Assembly: GCA_941918925.1 (NCBI GenBank)
Contig: OW799233.1
Coordinates: 10,470,001 to 10,534,000, forward strand
DNA from: Phyto melanocephala
Taxonomy: Eukaryota > Arthropoda > Insecta > Diptera > Rhinophoridae
Length of the DNA: 64,000 bases
Direction of reading: 5' to 3'
Part shown: piece after piece, positions 25,990 to 36,430 of the stretch
Layout of the letters: every line of letters begins with the position of its first letter
Position numbering within the stretch: the first letter of the stretch is position 1
Translations under genes and position numbers: made by a program
The notes under the pieces: generated by a model
Databases searched by the model: none
Told to the model about the DNA's origin: nothing
Seen by the model: only the letters and a program-made list of their open reading frames with translations

Positions 25990-26605
25990 ATACTTTAAGC
26001 ACATGTGTAGGTTAGGTTGTGTCTTTGTCTTTCGAGGGTCCCGTTGTGATACCGTAGGCACCAACGCCCGTTCTTCTATGTCCTCTGGCCATCGTTCCTC
26101 AGCCATCCTGTCCTGTTTACGAAGGTGTGGATCTTTCCCAAATCAACTGCGAAAAGACAAGTTTTACTTACAAGTATTCGCTGACCTAGAATCTGGTGTC
26201 TCAGGTCCCCGAATGCAGGACAATTACATAGAATATATTCAGTTGTCTCCTCCTCTTCCACGTTATCGCAACTTCTGCAGAAGTCGTTTTAAGGGATATT
26301 CAGCCTTTTCGCATGTGTACCTATAGGCCAGTGTCCGGTAATGACCGCTATGTGGTTCCTAAGGTGAATTCGGGGCATATTCACTGCATATTACGTCCTA
26401 TGCACATCCATGTCAGGCCAGATCTTTCTGGTTTCCAAACAGGTGGGTTCTCTCACCCATCTTTCCTAGGCATCCAAATAAAATCGATGCGAGATTAGCT
26501 GCTTACCCTTCAAAAAGGGAATACCCAAAGCACAATTGGATTCAACCGAATCTAAGGTACTACCGGCTTTTGCAAGTGCATCAGCTCACATGTGTAGTAG
26601 CAATA
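25990..26605 (-). pseudogene. Non-LTR retrotransposon RNase H and C-terminal remnant
   Basis: One minus-strand frame reads from 26600 downwards with ADALAKAGSTLDSVESN, later HLRNHIAVITGHWPIGTHAK, then FCRSCDNVEEEETTEYIL, CNCPAFGDLRHQILG and VNRTGWL. This is the RNase H end followed by the zinc-knuckle-like Cys/His tail of I/Jockey/R1-type retrotransposons. Four stop codons break the frame, and the reverse transcriptase and endonuclease are missing. GC content is well above that of the neighbours, as expected for a recently inserted piece. It is a dead fragment. Confidence 0.75.
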
Positions 26606-27770
26606 AAAAATCGCTGGATAAAATACAGAAGATGAATTCAAAGGTTCCAAATTTTAAGACCAAATAATTATCTAACAATTTTAAATAAAAACAGCAATAT
26701 TTCTGCTAGTTTTTCAGTATCGTTAAACACATTTCCCTTACTCAACAACTTACGCAAACTTTTAGAATTCAATAAAAAATTAATTAAAATTTACTGAACT
26801 AATATTTTGGTTTTTAACATTAATGTTTTTCTTCTCTCTTTATAATGTATAAACAGGATTTTATGTTTGCAAAAACATGTCAAGGTTTTGTGCACTTCGT
26901 TTTACTGCAACACTCTTAAAGAAAACCTAGATGATTAAAAAATTATTTTTGCCTTACTTTTTTTTTTCATACAATGAGATTTAATTGCAAAAAGCATTGA
27001 AACATTTTTAGAAAAACTTAAGAAGTAATATTTCACTTAAATAATATACATACTTATGTTACTAATTACAAGTGGCCTTATTACATTACTTCCTCTATAT
27101 AAACATAATGCTGTACCCAAAACGATAAAGTTCAAAAAAATAGTAGATTTCTGACCTAGTTTCTAATATTGTTTTATGCCAAAATGTAGGTTACAGACAA
27201 ATACATGCAGGCTATAAGAAGTGATTTGCAAAAAAAAATGCAACAAAAAACTGTATACTATTTTCAAAAAAAAATATTTTTTTGTTTTTTTTTTTTTTTT
27301 TTTTGTTTATTTTGTATAAAACATTGCTCTTCTATATGTACATAGAAGTGTATGTATTTATATGTAATACATTCCATAGGTATCTTTGTGTTAGTACATG
27401 CACACATACATATATAATAATTTGTTAGTATTTTCTATGTATGTAAATATTTTTGACCTCGTGCTGATTTTTTTATTTTAAAATTCTTCAATATAATGTA
27501 ATAAATAAAATAATAAGAGTTATGAGTATGTATGTATATGCAACAACATGCACATGTTACAATTAATACCAAACATACCAGTTTTACTACTCACATTAAA
27601 AATAACAAAGAATATCAAAAGAACTTATAAACTAAAATGGCAACTCATTTTAACTGTTTCTCTCATTCACTTTCTGACTTTTATTACCCAGCAAATAAAT
27701 CTATGACAAAAAAGCGGATTTTCAGGGGTTCAACCGGTAACGAAGTGATTATATTTAGGTGAAAACACTA
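26606..27770. other. AT-rich non-coding DNA
   Basis: There is a T tract at 27280-27304 and scattered catatgta microsatellite. No gene is seen. Confidence 0.4.
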
Positions 27771-27774
27771 ATGA

Positions 27775-28012
27775 TTTTAACATTAGCGTGTCATTGGAGA
27801 TCATATGTTTACATGAATATTTTAATAAACTGCACTCCATTTTAATAAGTGCATGGAACTCATGCATATTTGGTGACAAGTATCAGATATTTTATGGGTT
27901 AAAATTGTTTGTTTACCTGAATTCTTTAAGATATTTTGCATGATGCTGCATTCATTTGTAAGCACATCATTTATGACAAATTATTTTGCAGTTAAGAAGT
28001 CATTTAGAATTA
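27775..28012 (-). repeat. Interspersed repeat family C, copy 2
   Basis: Reverse-complement partner of 14815-15062: it begins aacattagcgtgtcattgga and ends aagtcatttagaattaatgc. Its terminal part is cut by the hAT-like element at 28021, and the word atgctttt reappears after that element. Confidence 0.65.
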
Positions 28013-28020
28013 ATGCTTTT

Positions 28021-28648
28021 CAGTGAACGAAAATAAACGAAACGAAATCATCTAAGTCAGAAACTTTTCAATTTTTATGAATCGTTTTGTTTGCGAGCAA
28101 AACAAAACCACAAACTTTTCAATGCAAAAAAACATAAACAAAACAATTCGGGTTTTGTTCTTAGTCTTTGCTTTGACGGTATGTTTGTTACGTTTGAGTA
28201 CGAAACAAGAATGAAACGTTTGCAAACGTTTGCAGAACAAAAAGATTATAACAATCATAATAACAATGCACCATTACCAATTCGCAAACTATAGTCAGTG
28301 ACTTCATATCGTTATTAGGATCATAAAATTAATGTAGGTAGGTAAAATGTTAAAAAATTCCCAACAACAAGCAGCAATAAACATGTAGATTTTTTCATGT
28401 AAAGAGCAAATCAATCAGCAAACGTTTTGAAACGTTTGCAGAAAGTATTGTACTGTATTGTTTTGCATGTTACATATTGAAGCTGAGTACTTTTCGATTC
28501 TGGTTTTGTTCGCACTCATAGTATAAAACAATACAAAACAAAATGCATGTACCGTTATTCTGGGTTTTGTTTCGTTTTGTTTTCCCTCTCTGAAATGATC
28601 GAAACAAAACTATTGGAAACGTTTCCTTTTGTTTGTTTTCATACTCTG
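28021..28648. mobile_element. hAT-like non-autonomous element with 8-bp target duplication
   Basis: It is flanked by identical 8-mers ATGCTTTT (28013-28020 and 28649-28656). The ends are imperfect inverted repeats: CAGTGAACGAAAATAAACGA at the left, and CAGAGTATGAAAACAAACAA as the complement of the right end. CAG termini and 8-bp duplications are hallmarks of the hAT superfamily. The interior is full of subterminal aaacgttt/cgttttgtttcg motifs in both orientations, as hAT elements often carry for transposase binding. No transposase ORF is present. It inserted into family C copy 2. Confidence 0.75.
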
Positions 28649-28659
28649 ATGCTTTTACA

Positions 28660-29729
28660 CAATTGATTTAGAAGTCTTGTAAATGTAATTCGCTTTGCAC
28701 TACTTCCAATTTTTTTTGCTGGGTTATTATAGGGTTTGTATACAATATGCATTTGGAAGAAATAATGAAATAATTCTTTTTGAAACTATACAGAATAAAG
28801 GATTTTAAGAAAGTTCTTGGATAGCTAAAAACCAAGGGGCCTAGTAGGGTATATTTAAGAAAGAACATATACGCAACCTTTATAAAAAAAATATGATTTC
28901 GCTTTTAAGTATTTTTGTATGTAAAGTTTCACATTTGGGAAAGAAGCTGGCGAATTTAATTGAATTCGTCACTGCGTATACCTTATTAGGTGTTACCAGG
29001 TATGTAGCGAACCAATTTTAGTATAGTTTCGCACAAACAGAACTTTTTTTTTAAACTTGAAAGATAATTAAAATTTTGTAAAATTTTTTTTATTAAAAAT
29101 ACAATCAAAAATAATAATCTTAGGCAATAAAATTTTCGGAAATTAGGAAACAAAAAATATATTTTTAATTTTTGCACATATTTATAAACGTGAATTATTG
29201 AAAAAATTTATACTTATGTCTTTGCTAAAAAGAAAATTAACTTGGGCCCGAATAAATTATAAAATATTAATAATCATAGTTATTTTAACATTAGCCTTAA
29301 ATAAACTGAATATTTAATAATAATCAAAAGTAATTATTTTGTTTTTTGTCCTTTTTTTTTAATTTAAATATTAAGAAAAATTATTCCAGCTCAAGGTCTT
29401 TTTATAATTTACTCCATTGTGTAGCATCGTCAGGAAATATTTGTTTTGATTTTTTGTAAAAAATTTTTGTGTGAAAAAATTATAAATTTGAAATAACAAA
29501 CTTTTGAAAACATTTAACATATAAATTTCAACATTTTGTGATATGAAAAAATTGTGTAAAAAGGCACTAACTTAATAACAAAAAGTTTTATAAAAACGAG
29601 GGTATTAAAATTTTGTCAGGACCGGTACATAATTAGTGCTAGTCTCCATATAAAACCCCATACCAACATAATCTTAACCCTTTACAACTAGTCAGTATTA
29701 AAACTAATGTGTAATTTTTTTATATACTA
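28660..29729. other. AT-rich non-coding DNA
   Basis: No supported gene or element. Confidence 0.4.
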
Positions 29730-30394
29730 CTAGCCGCCCGGTACGTGCTTCGCTACGTAACAAGTAAAATAATAAAAAATTTAATTGAAACATCAAATTC
29801 AAAAAAAATAAAATATTTTTTAATAATATAATATAAATAATTTAAATTAAATTATTTTATAACTTGCAAGCTATTTTCAAACATAATCTAAAACTTTTGG
29901 ATAAACAATATTTTTTTTTACCGATTTTACCTTTTTTAGCCCTTTTTCTGCTAAATTCCAAAATTTCGAAAAAGTACAAAAACTCATTATAGATTGTTTT
30001 AAGGAGAGTAAAACTACGTTTTTACTTTTTTCCTATTGCTATCCCTCTCAAATATAAATGCTGTTAAAAAAAAGGATCAAAATTCAGTTTTTACCCGTTT
30101 TATCCCCTTAAAACTCAAAATTTCCAAAAAGTACCAGACATCTATCTAATTATTTTTAACAGGCTCTTTGGTCCTTTCTGAATTTTTCTGATATCTTTAT
30201 TAAGCCCGAAGATACTGAGTTAGCAGTTTTACCCTTTTTTTACCCGTAAACCGCTCGACGAATTTTGTGCAAACTTCACATAAACCATCTAATAAAGAGT
30301 CCGAACAAAGCCTAAACATTTGGTTTGGATAGGTGAGCCCGTTCTTGAGTTATAAAATAACAACGAAAAGTGGCATTGGGGTTTATATATATAC
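29730..30394 (-). mobile_element. Helitron-like element, reverse, family 2
   Basis: Read on the minus strand, it starts near tatatatataaaccccaatg and continues with ataactcaagaacgggctca. It ends at gtagcgaagcacgtaccggg, cgg, CTAG followed by T. The 3' CTAG with a short GC-rich hairpin just before it is Helitron-like. The 5' TC dinucleotide is not evident. The sequence differs from the Helitrons at 15242 and 50700. No ORF. Confidence 0.55.
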
Positions 30395-30776
30395 CAGGCA
30401 GGCCCGGCGCGCATTGCTACGCCCCCTAATGAATAAAAATGCATTCTGAATTATAATTGAATATAAAAATTATAACTTTTTTATGGGCGTGGCACTACCC
30501 ACTTTTCTAATCACGAAACTGTATAGTCATGACAACTCAAGATGTGTGCAAAGTTTCAAAAAAATCGGTCAAGTGCAAGTAGCTAAAAATTATAACTGAT
30601 TTTTATGATTTTTATGTTGGCATGAAAAGTCATAACTCACAAACGCGTCGACCGATTTTGTGCAAACTTTAGATACCATACACGACCATAGGAACAAACC
30701 CTAAAAATTTCATCGAATTCGTTTAGACCGTTCGTGAGTTATAAAGCCTCAACGCACTTGCAACAATTTTTTATAT
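30395..30776 (-). mobile_element. Helitron-like element, reverse, adjoining the previous one
   Basis: The minus-strand 3' end reads gcgtagcaatgcgcgccggg then cctgCCTGG, with CTGG fitting the CTRR Helitron end. The 5' side carries ataactcacgaacggtctaa, a leader like that of its neighbour. It directly abuts the element at 29730-30394, as in head-to-tail Helitron insertion. No ORF. Confidence 0.45.
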
Positions 30777-31514
30777 ATGTATATGTATGTAAATAGATTG
30801 TGTATGATATTTTAAGGTCAAATTTGAGCAACTATAACTGTTTTACTTCTTTCATTTAAAATAATTTCTTTTAAAAAGTCTGTAATAATTACAACTTCTA
30901 CTACTTATAGAAAAGCGGTAAAATATCGTTTAGTGATACTATACTCTTTATTACAACCAATTAACTTTGTATACGTATGTATGTATAGATATACAATAAA
31001 AATGCACAAAAATATACCGTTACAAGTAACATAGTCCATGTTGTTAAATATTTTCATATTTGTATGTAATTTATCCTATAAGGACTTGTTTTATAAAAAC
31101 AAAAAAAAATATGTATGTGTATCATCGTAAAAAAAACAGTTATTTCGTCATCGTTTTATGTCGGCATCCTTTCGTTTTAATAAAACATATACATACATAC
31201 ATATGTACGTATATGAATGCATGTATAATGAAATAAATAAATGTAAGTATATAAAGAACACACAAAAAATGCATTGACGATGATGATGGCGCTCAAAATA
31301 GCATTGAAATGAAATGCATTTTCATTACCGCTTCACCACTACAATCTCAACTGTTACCGGCCACGCACCGGTTTTATAAAACCAAAAAAAAAATTAAAAA
31401 AAATATATTTTTAAAGAAAAAGAATATTTAAAAGCATTTAAGTATTAGAGATAAAGTGTTTAAATTAAAAACTTAAATAATTCTTTTGTGTGTTGTGAAT
31501 AAAAATTTAATAAA
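30777..31514. other. Non-coding DNA upstream of the zinc-finger exon
   Basis: AT-rich, with a GC-richer part at 31260-31380 (gatgatgatggcgctc, gttaccggccacgcaccggt). If a short transcript starts here, that part is the likeliest promoter or 5' UTR. This is inference only. Confidence 0.3.
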
Positions 31515-31547
31515 ATGAAAAATTATCCCCATATCAATAACTACAAA
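31515..31547 (+). CDS. Possible short first coding exon of the zinc-finger gene
   Basis: ATG at 31515 follows an in-frame TAA at 31500-31502, so it could be a true start. It opens an 11-codon stretch (MKNYPHINNYK) ending at GTAGGC. It is in phase 0, matching the zinc-finger exon at 31641 after an intron of 93 nt with a good acceptor (tattttctttacag). Joined with the later exons the total is 1371 nt, or 456 aa plus stop. It is equally possible that the zinc-finger exon is spliced to unseen upstream exons and this is chance. Confidence 0.35.
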
Positions 31548-31640
31548 GTAGGCAATATATGTATTTGTGTATATTTATTTTTATTTTTTAAAACAGCATT
31601 TAAATAAAAGTGTTTTTTTCTTTTCTTATTTTCTTTACAG

Positions 31641-31738
31641 CCTAATAAATCAAAATTTGTTTGTACCTGGAAAGGCTGCAATATCAGTGAACATACAAAA
31701 GCCAAAATTGAACGTCACATACGTATTGTACATATTGG
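31641..31738 (+). CDS. C2H2 zinc-finger exon of the Glut4EF-family gene
   Basis: An internal exon bounded by a pyrimidine-rich acceptor ending ttacag and the donor GG/GTAAGAA. It encodes PNKSKFVCTWKGCNISEH, then TKAKIERHIRIVHIG, a single C2H2 finger with CxxxxC and HxxxxH spacing. In the SLC2A4RG/ZNF395/ZNF704 family one such finger precedes an EE(D/E)FYYTE motif and a C-clamp, exactly as here. The exon ends with two bases of a Gly codon, completed by C at 40408, so the frame carries through. The product should be a nuclear DNA-binding transcription factor. In Drosophila the corresponding gene is Glut4EF. The intron that follows (31739-40407) contains the whole Art4 gene on the opposite strand. 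Confidence 0.85.
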
Positions 31739-32000
31739 GTAAGAATTTTAAACTTTTCAAGATCACATAAATACACACTTAATACTTACATATACATACG
31801 TACTTACATACATACATAAAGTAGTACATTGTGTATGAATGTGTTTCACTAAATATTTATTTATAACTATATGTGTTATAAAATAGAACTTTTAGGGTAA
31901 AAGTTAACTTTTTAGTTAGTGTTGTCGTATGAGTAATTGCAGTGTGAAATAAATTTACATCACTTATTGCCCACAAGGGAAATATTTAAAATATTCTGTA

Positions 32001-32252
32001 TTGTTGAGTATTCAAATGAAAACTGACAATGTTAATTGCATAATTAGCAATTTAATTGGTGTATTCATAAGAAGTCCTAAGTGTTGCATTATATACTCAT
32101 ACGAATGCTTGTTTGTAACTTTTATTATACCTGTTGAAGCGCATATTGATTTTTACTTAAATTCTTATAGTTTTCCTCATACATATGTATGTACTTGTTG
32201 ATACGCATGCATTCATGTACTCAAATAAGTATTAGAAATATGTACTACTGCC
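32001..32252. other. Intronic AT-rich DNA
   Basis: Intron of the zinc-finger gene. I see no exon or element here. Confidence 0.4.
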
Positions 32253-32937
32253 TTTTTATACCCTTCACCTGTGGTGCACAAGGGTATATATAGATTTGTC
32301 ATTCCGTTTGTAATTTCTACAATTTTCATTTCCGACCCCATAAAGTATATATTTTCTGAAAGCTTATGAATAGAGGAGTCGATTAAGCCCTGACCGTCTG
32401 TCCGTCTGCCCGTCTGTCCGTGTGTTGGTTGAAATCAACTTTTAGAAGCGACTATATGTTCCTCAGATCTGTATATGGTATCAATCTCTTGGAAATATCC
32501 AGGAATGAATCGCTATTGAAATTCTGCACAATCGCCCCATAACTTTCTGAGATATGAGCAAAAAACCACGACCACCTCGTTTTTTTACACAATTACAACA
32601 ACAACATACTTATATACATACATGCAAAAAACATGCAAAAAAAAAATTAAAAAAAAACATATTAAAAATAAAAAAAAAATTACAAAAAAAAAATTAAATT
32701 TAATTAAAAAAAATTAAAAAAAAATAATAAAATATAAATAATATCTTATATAAAATAAGAAAAAATTTTTTTGGCTCAGCTGGGATTCGATGCCACATTT
32801 AGTCTAACCAGTATATACATATGTACGTATTTTATATGAGATGAATGGTGATACAAACAATTGTTATTGTATGACTACACGTTGTGAAGGGTATATAAGA
32901 TTCGGCACTGCACTGAATATAGCACTGTTACTTGTTT
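32253..32937 (+). repeat. Family A interspersed repeat, full-length single copy
   Basis: It runs from tttttatacccttcacctgt to atatagcactgttacttgtt. It is nearly identical to 2764-3467, including gacaaatc/gatttgtcattccgtttg, the ccgtctgtccg tract, aaccacgaccacctcg and an A-rich tract. The high identity of the two copies suggests recent spread. There is no ORF and no clear target duplication; the 3' side of this strand has no poly-A tail. Class unknown. Confidence 0.8.
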
Positions 32938-35869
32938 TTAGCTGGATTTATATAAATTTATTTGCTTCAGAGTTGCCAAACGAAATTTTTTTTAAAACAA
33001 ATTAAAAATATGCAAAATCTATGCCAGATTTACGTAATTAATAAAAAAAAAAAATCTAACAAATATTAAAAATTTTTAAATGGAGGGTTTTCAACCTAAA
33101 TATATACAAATTACTTGTCCATTTCCAAATAAGGGAGTGTCGACTTGTGGAAGGTTTATTCACATAATAATTACTATTTGGTGTTACATTTAATAGCTTC
33201 TATCCATTAAAGTGGGGTATCCGCAAAAGATAGTGTCCACTATAAGGAATTTTCACTGATTTATATATATTGAAAGCTTTATTTGTCTTGTATTAGATTG
33301 AAAACAATATTTTATGTAAATCACTTTGAAAAATTATGCTAAGAGTTTTTAAATTAAATTTGTTCACTTTTCCTGCCAAATTTTCTTTTACAGAATCGGC
33401 TTTCTTTTAAATTTCAAATATTTTTACAAGCTTATTCGATCACCTAAGGGTAATGTTAAAAATTTACTCATATGTATATAATTAACCAATTAACCATTAA
33501 AAATACAAAAGTACATGACAAACATATTCACTATATAGTACGTAATAGGTTTACATACAATGTATATATGTATGTGCATATGTATTTATGCATTAAACAT
33601 ATAAAAATATAGAAATGTACAAATATTTAAGTGCATTTGTATGTATTGCTTTCAATGCTACAACATTTTAGGCACCGACAACAATATTATGATAGCCTTG
33701 ACCAACAACTATACAACGCACGCGCACATTTCTTTTTTTTTCTTCTTTCTTACATTTACAAATTTATCAACCATCCTTAGAGCAGAGATACAAAATAGTT
33801 ATGTACTTTACTGTACCACATTGTATTTACTGCGATATGATATGCAAAAGTAGGTTAAATAATTTATTTGGAAAAAACAAACAAAATAAATAAGAAATTG
33901 CAGCAATGAAAAAGTGGGTCTTACCTTACACAATCACATATTTACCGGTGCAAAAGTTAACAATTTAGAATTTGAGGTCAAGGTTTAAAAAAAAAACTAA
34001 AGAAAAGTGAATACAAATATTTAATGTTATAAAATAAAAGAGAGAAAATTACCAATATTTCTAGAAAGGTGGTTTGGTAATTTCGTAAAAGTTATAAAAT
34101 ACAAAAAAAATGGCAACTAACTTGATTTAAGTTAAATTAATTATTTATTTTTACTACTTTAAATACATCACTTTAATGATTTATCGTTATTTTAAAAGTT
34201 TGTGTAAATAATTAGTTTTTTTGGTGGTACGATTTTTGTCTTAAAAAATGATTACAATTACATCCAAAAACATCCGGCAGTTCTAATTGGAAGTTAATGA
34301 TTGCATAACTGTTTTATCATGTAGATACAACAGTTTATCATTATTTTAATAACTGTTATATTAGTGGTGTTCAGAGGGAAATATACAAATTTTTACTAAA
34401 TTGGCTCACAAGTGAAGCAGAAACTCTTAAAACTATTAAAGCTATTCACGTCACCACTTTTGTTCTTCTGAAATTGCGAAAATGCAATATTTTGATCAAT
34501 CATAACAACTATGTATAGAATTATTTTTAATTTTACTTTTTTCACTTTCATATCTGGCATAAATCATGAACAATATTTTATTTTTTTGCTATATATAGTC
34601 TTTAAGTTTATTATTATTTTTATTTATTGTTTATAGCAAAAATACTACTTTGCTATTACCAATTACAAGTATGGTCTTTTTAAATATGTATGTTTATAAT
34701 CTGTTTAATTTCATCAAGTAGATGTTTATAGTTTTTCAGTTCAAAAATTATGTTAATAAAATTAGTTTTTTATTTAAAATCATTTATACAGTTAAATGAT
34801 TTTTGTTTTTTTAAAAGAAAACTTGGTTTTTAACACAATTACTTTAAACGTTTAAATTTTAACCTCCCTAAATTAAATAGAAACAAGTTGAATACTCTTA
34901 TATTTCTAAAAATAATTTATTTTATATATTTTGTAAGCAATTAAAATTTCATATATGTATGTACATACATATATACATACATATATTTTTTTTAAATGGC
35001 GCTGTATCTTTTAGCTCTAATTAAATAAATCCTAGCTATTTTAATTTAACATAAATAATAATTCGTTTTCTTGATTGTTGTATTTAAATTAAATTTTTTT
35101 TTTTTTTTTTAGAAATTATAAAAAAGCACATCATTTTATTGTTGTTAGTGCATTTTTTAAATTTATTTTCTTAAAATCTTACACTTGATAATTCGGTCTT
35201 TAAAAATCTAAATTGTTTGCTATTTTTAAACGTATGTGTATAGTAATTACTAAAGCTAAAATTTAGTTCAATTTTACTTTTGCTTATTTTGTCTATGTAG
35301 ATACATATACATACATATGTGTATAAGAGTATGTTTATTAACTGCCATAAGTTTTAAGAAAGAAACAATTAATTCAATTTAAAATAACTAATAAAATTAA
35401 GAAAGCATCTTCTTTAAATAAAACATAAATAGTGGGGTTGCTAATTCTAAAACAATCTTAAGATTTTTCCGAAAATTACAAATTTAAAAAGTATATTTTT
35501 TACATCATCTACATGTTTTTATAAAAAATAAATTACAAGTTCTTTCATTATCTAGCTGGTTTTTATAGTTAATCATTAGTAAAAATTAAACATTTTTTCA
35601 AAAATTTAATAATTAAAATAAAGATTTTGCAACAAACTCTCTGAGAGTAACTTACTGACTTTTGCAATTTATGCTCTCAAAAACGCTTGGGTTCTTTTTC
35701 AATTAAAAAAAACATCCAAAACGAATGAACGTAATTAATTTCCCTAGTCAATAAAAATTCTAAACTGTAAAATAATATTTAATATACATTCATAAGTATA
35801 CAGTGTAAAAAACTTTATTAAAAAAATGTTTTTTTCAAATTATGCGTTTTACCGCCTTAAAAGAAGAAT

Positions 35870-35904
<35 letters not shown>

Positions 35905-36341
35905 ACAATGACAGAAAAGGTTTTTTTTTAACGACAACATAATAACAAAAGAATAATTACAAAATAATACAAGTCTTTAGAAAAGCTTAAAGTAAAAAAA
36001 AAATTTTTTTCGAAAACGACAGTAAAATAAAAAAAAAAGTAGTAAATTAACCTACACAAACATTTTTTTTAATCTATTTAATTAAATTAAATTCTACTTT
36101 TTTTATTAGGAAGATTTTAAGGTTTTTTTAAATATATGAATCAACATACAAATATTCTAAATATACATGTATATAAAAATATGTATAAAAATATGGTTTT
36201 GTAATATTAAATTAAAATATTAATAAATATAAACGAATGCTTTGCACTTACAACTTAATGGAAAAATAAATTGGAAAGATGTTGGAAAATTATAGTAGAA
36301 AGAACATCTATGTAGTAAAGGAAAAGTGGTTCATTGTTGGT
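32938..36341. other. Intronic AT-rich DNA with microsatellites
   Basis: Intron of the zinc-finger gene. It includes a (GA)n run at about 35878-35904 and several catatgtatgtac stretches. I see no exon that fits in frame. Confidence 0.45.
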
Positions 36342-36347
36342 TTTATT
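36342..36347 (-). promoter_or_regulatory. Probable polyadenylation signal of Art4
   Basis: TTTATT on the plus strand is AATAAA on the minus strand, about 85 nt beyond the Art4 stop codon. Spacing and sequence fit a cleavage signal. Confidence 0.5.
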
Positions 36348-36430
36348 GTAAAATGTGAGCATGAAAGAAGTGTGGTTAGAGAGAGGGGTTTTTTTCTTTG
36401 TTTTCTATTAAAATCTCTATATATTATAAT

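Noticed and set aside
33673..33779. Possible extra exon of the zinc-finger gene (phase fits after AG at 33671-33672)
   Set aside because: The frame runs into a stop before any usable GT donor, and the direct junction 31738/40408 already gives the family motif order.
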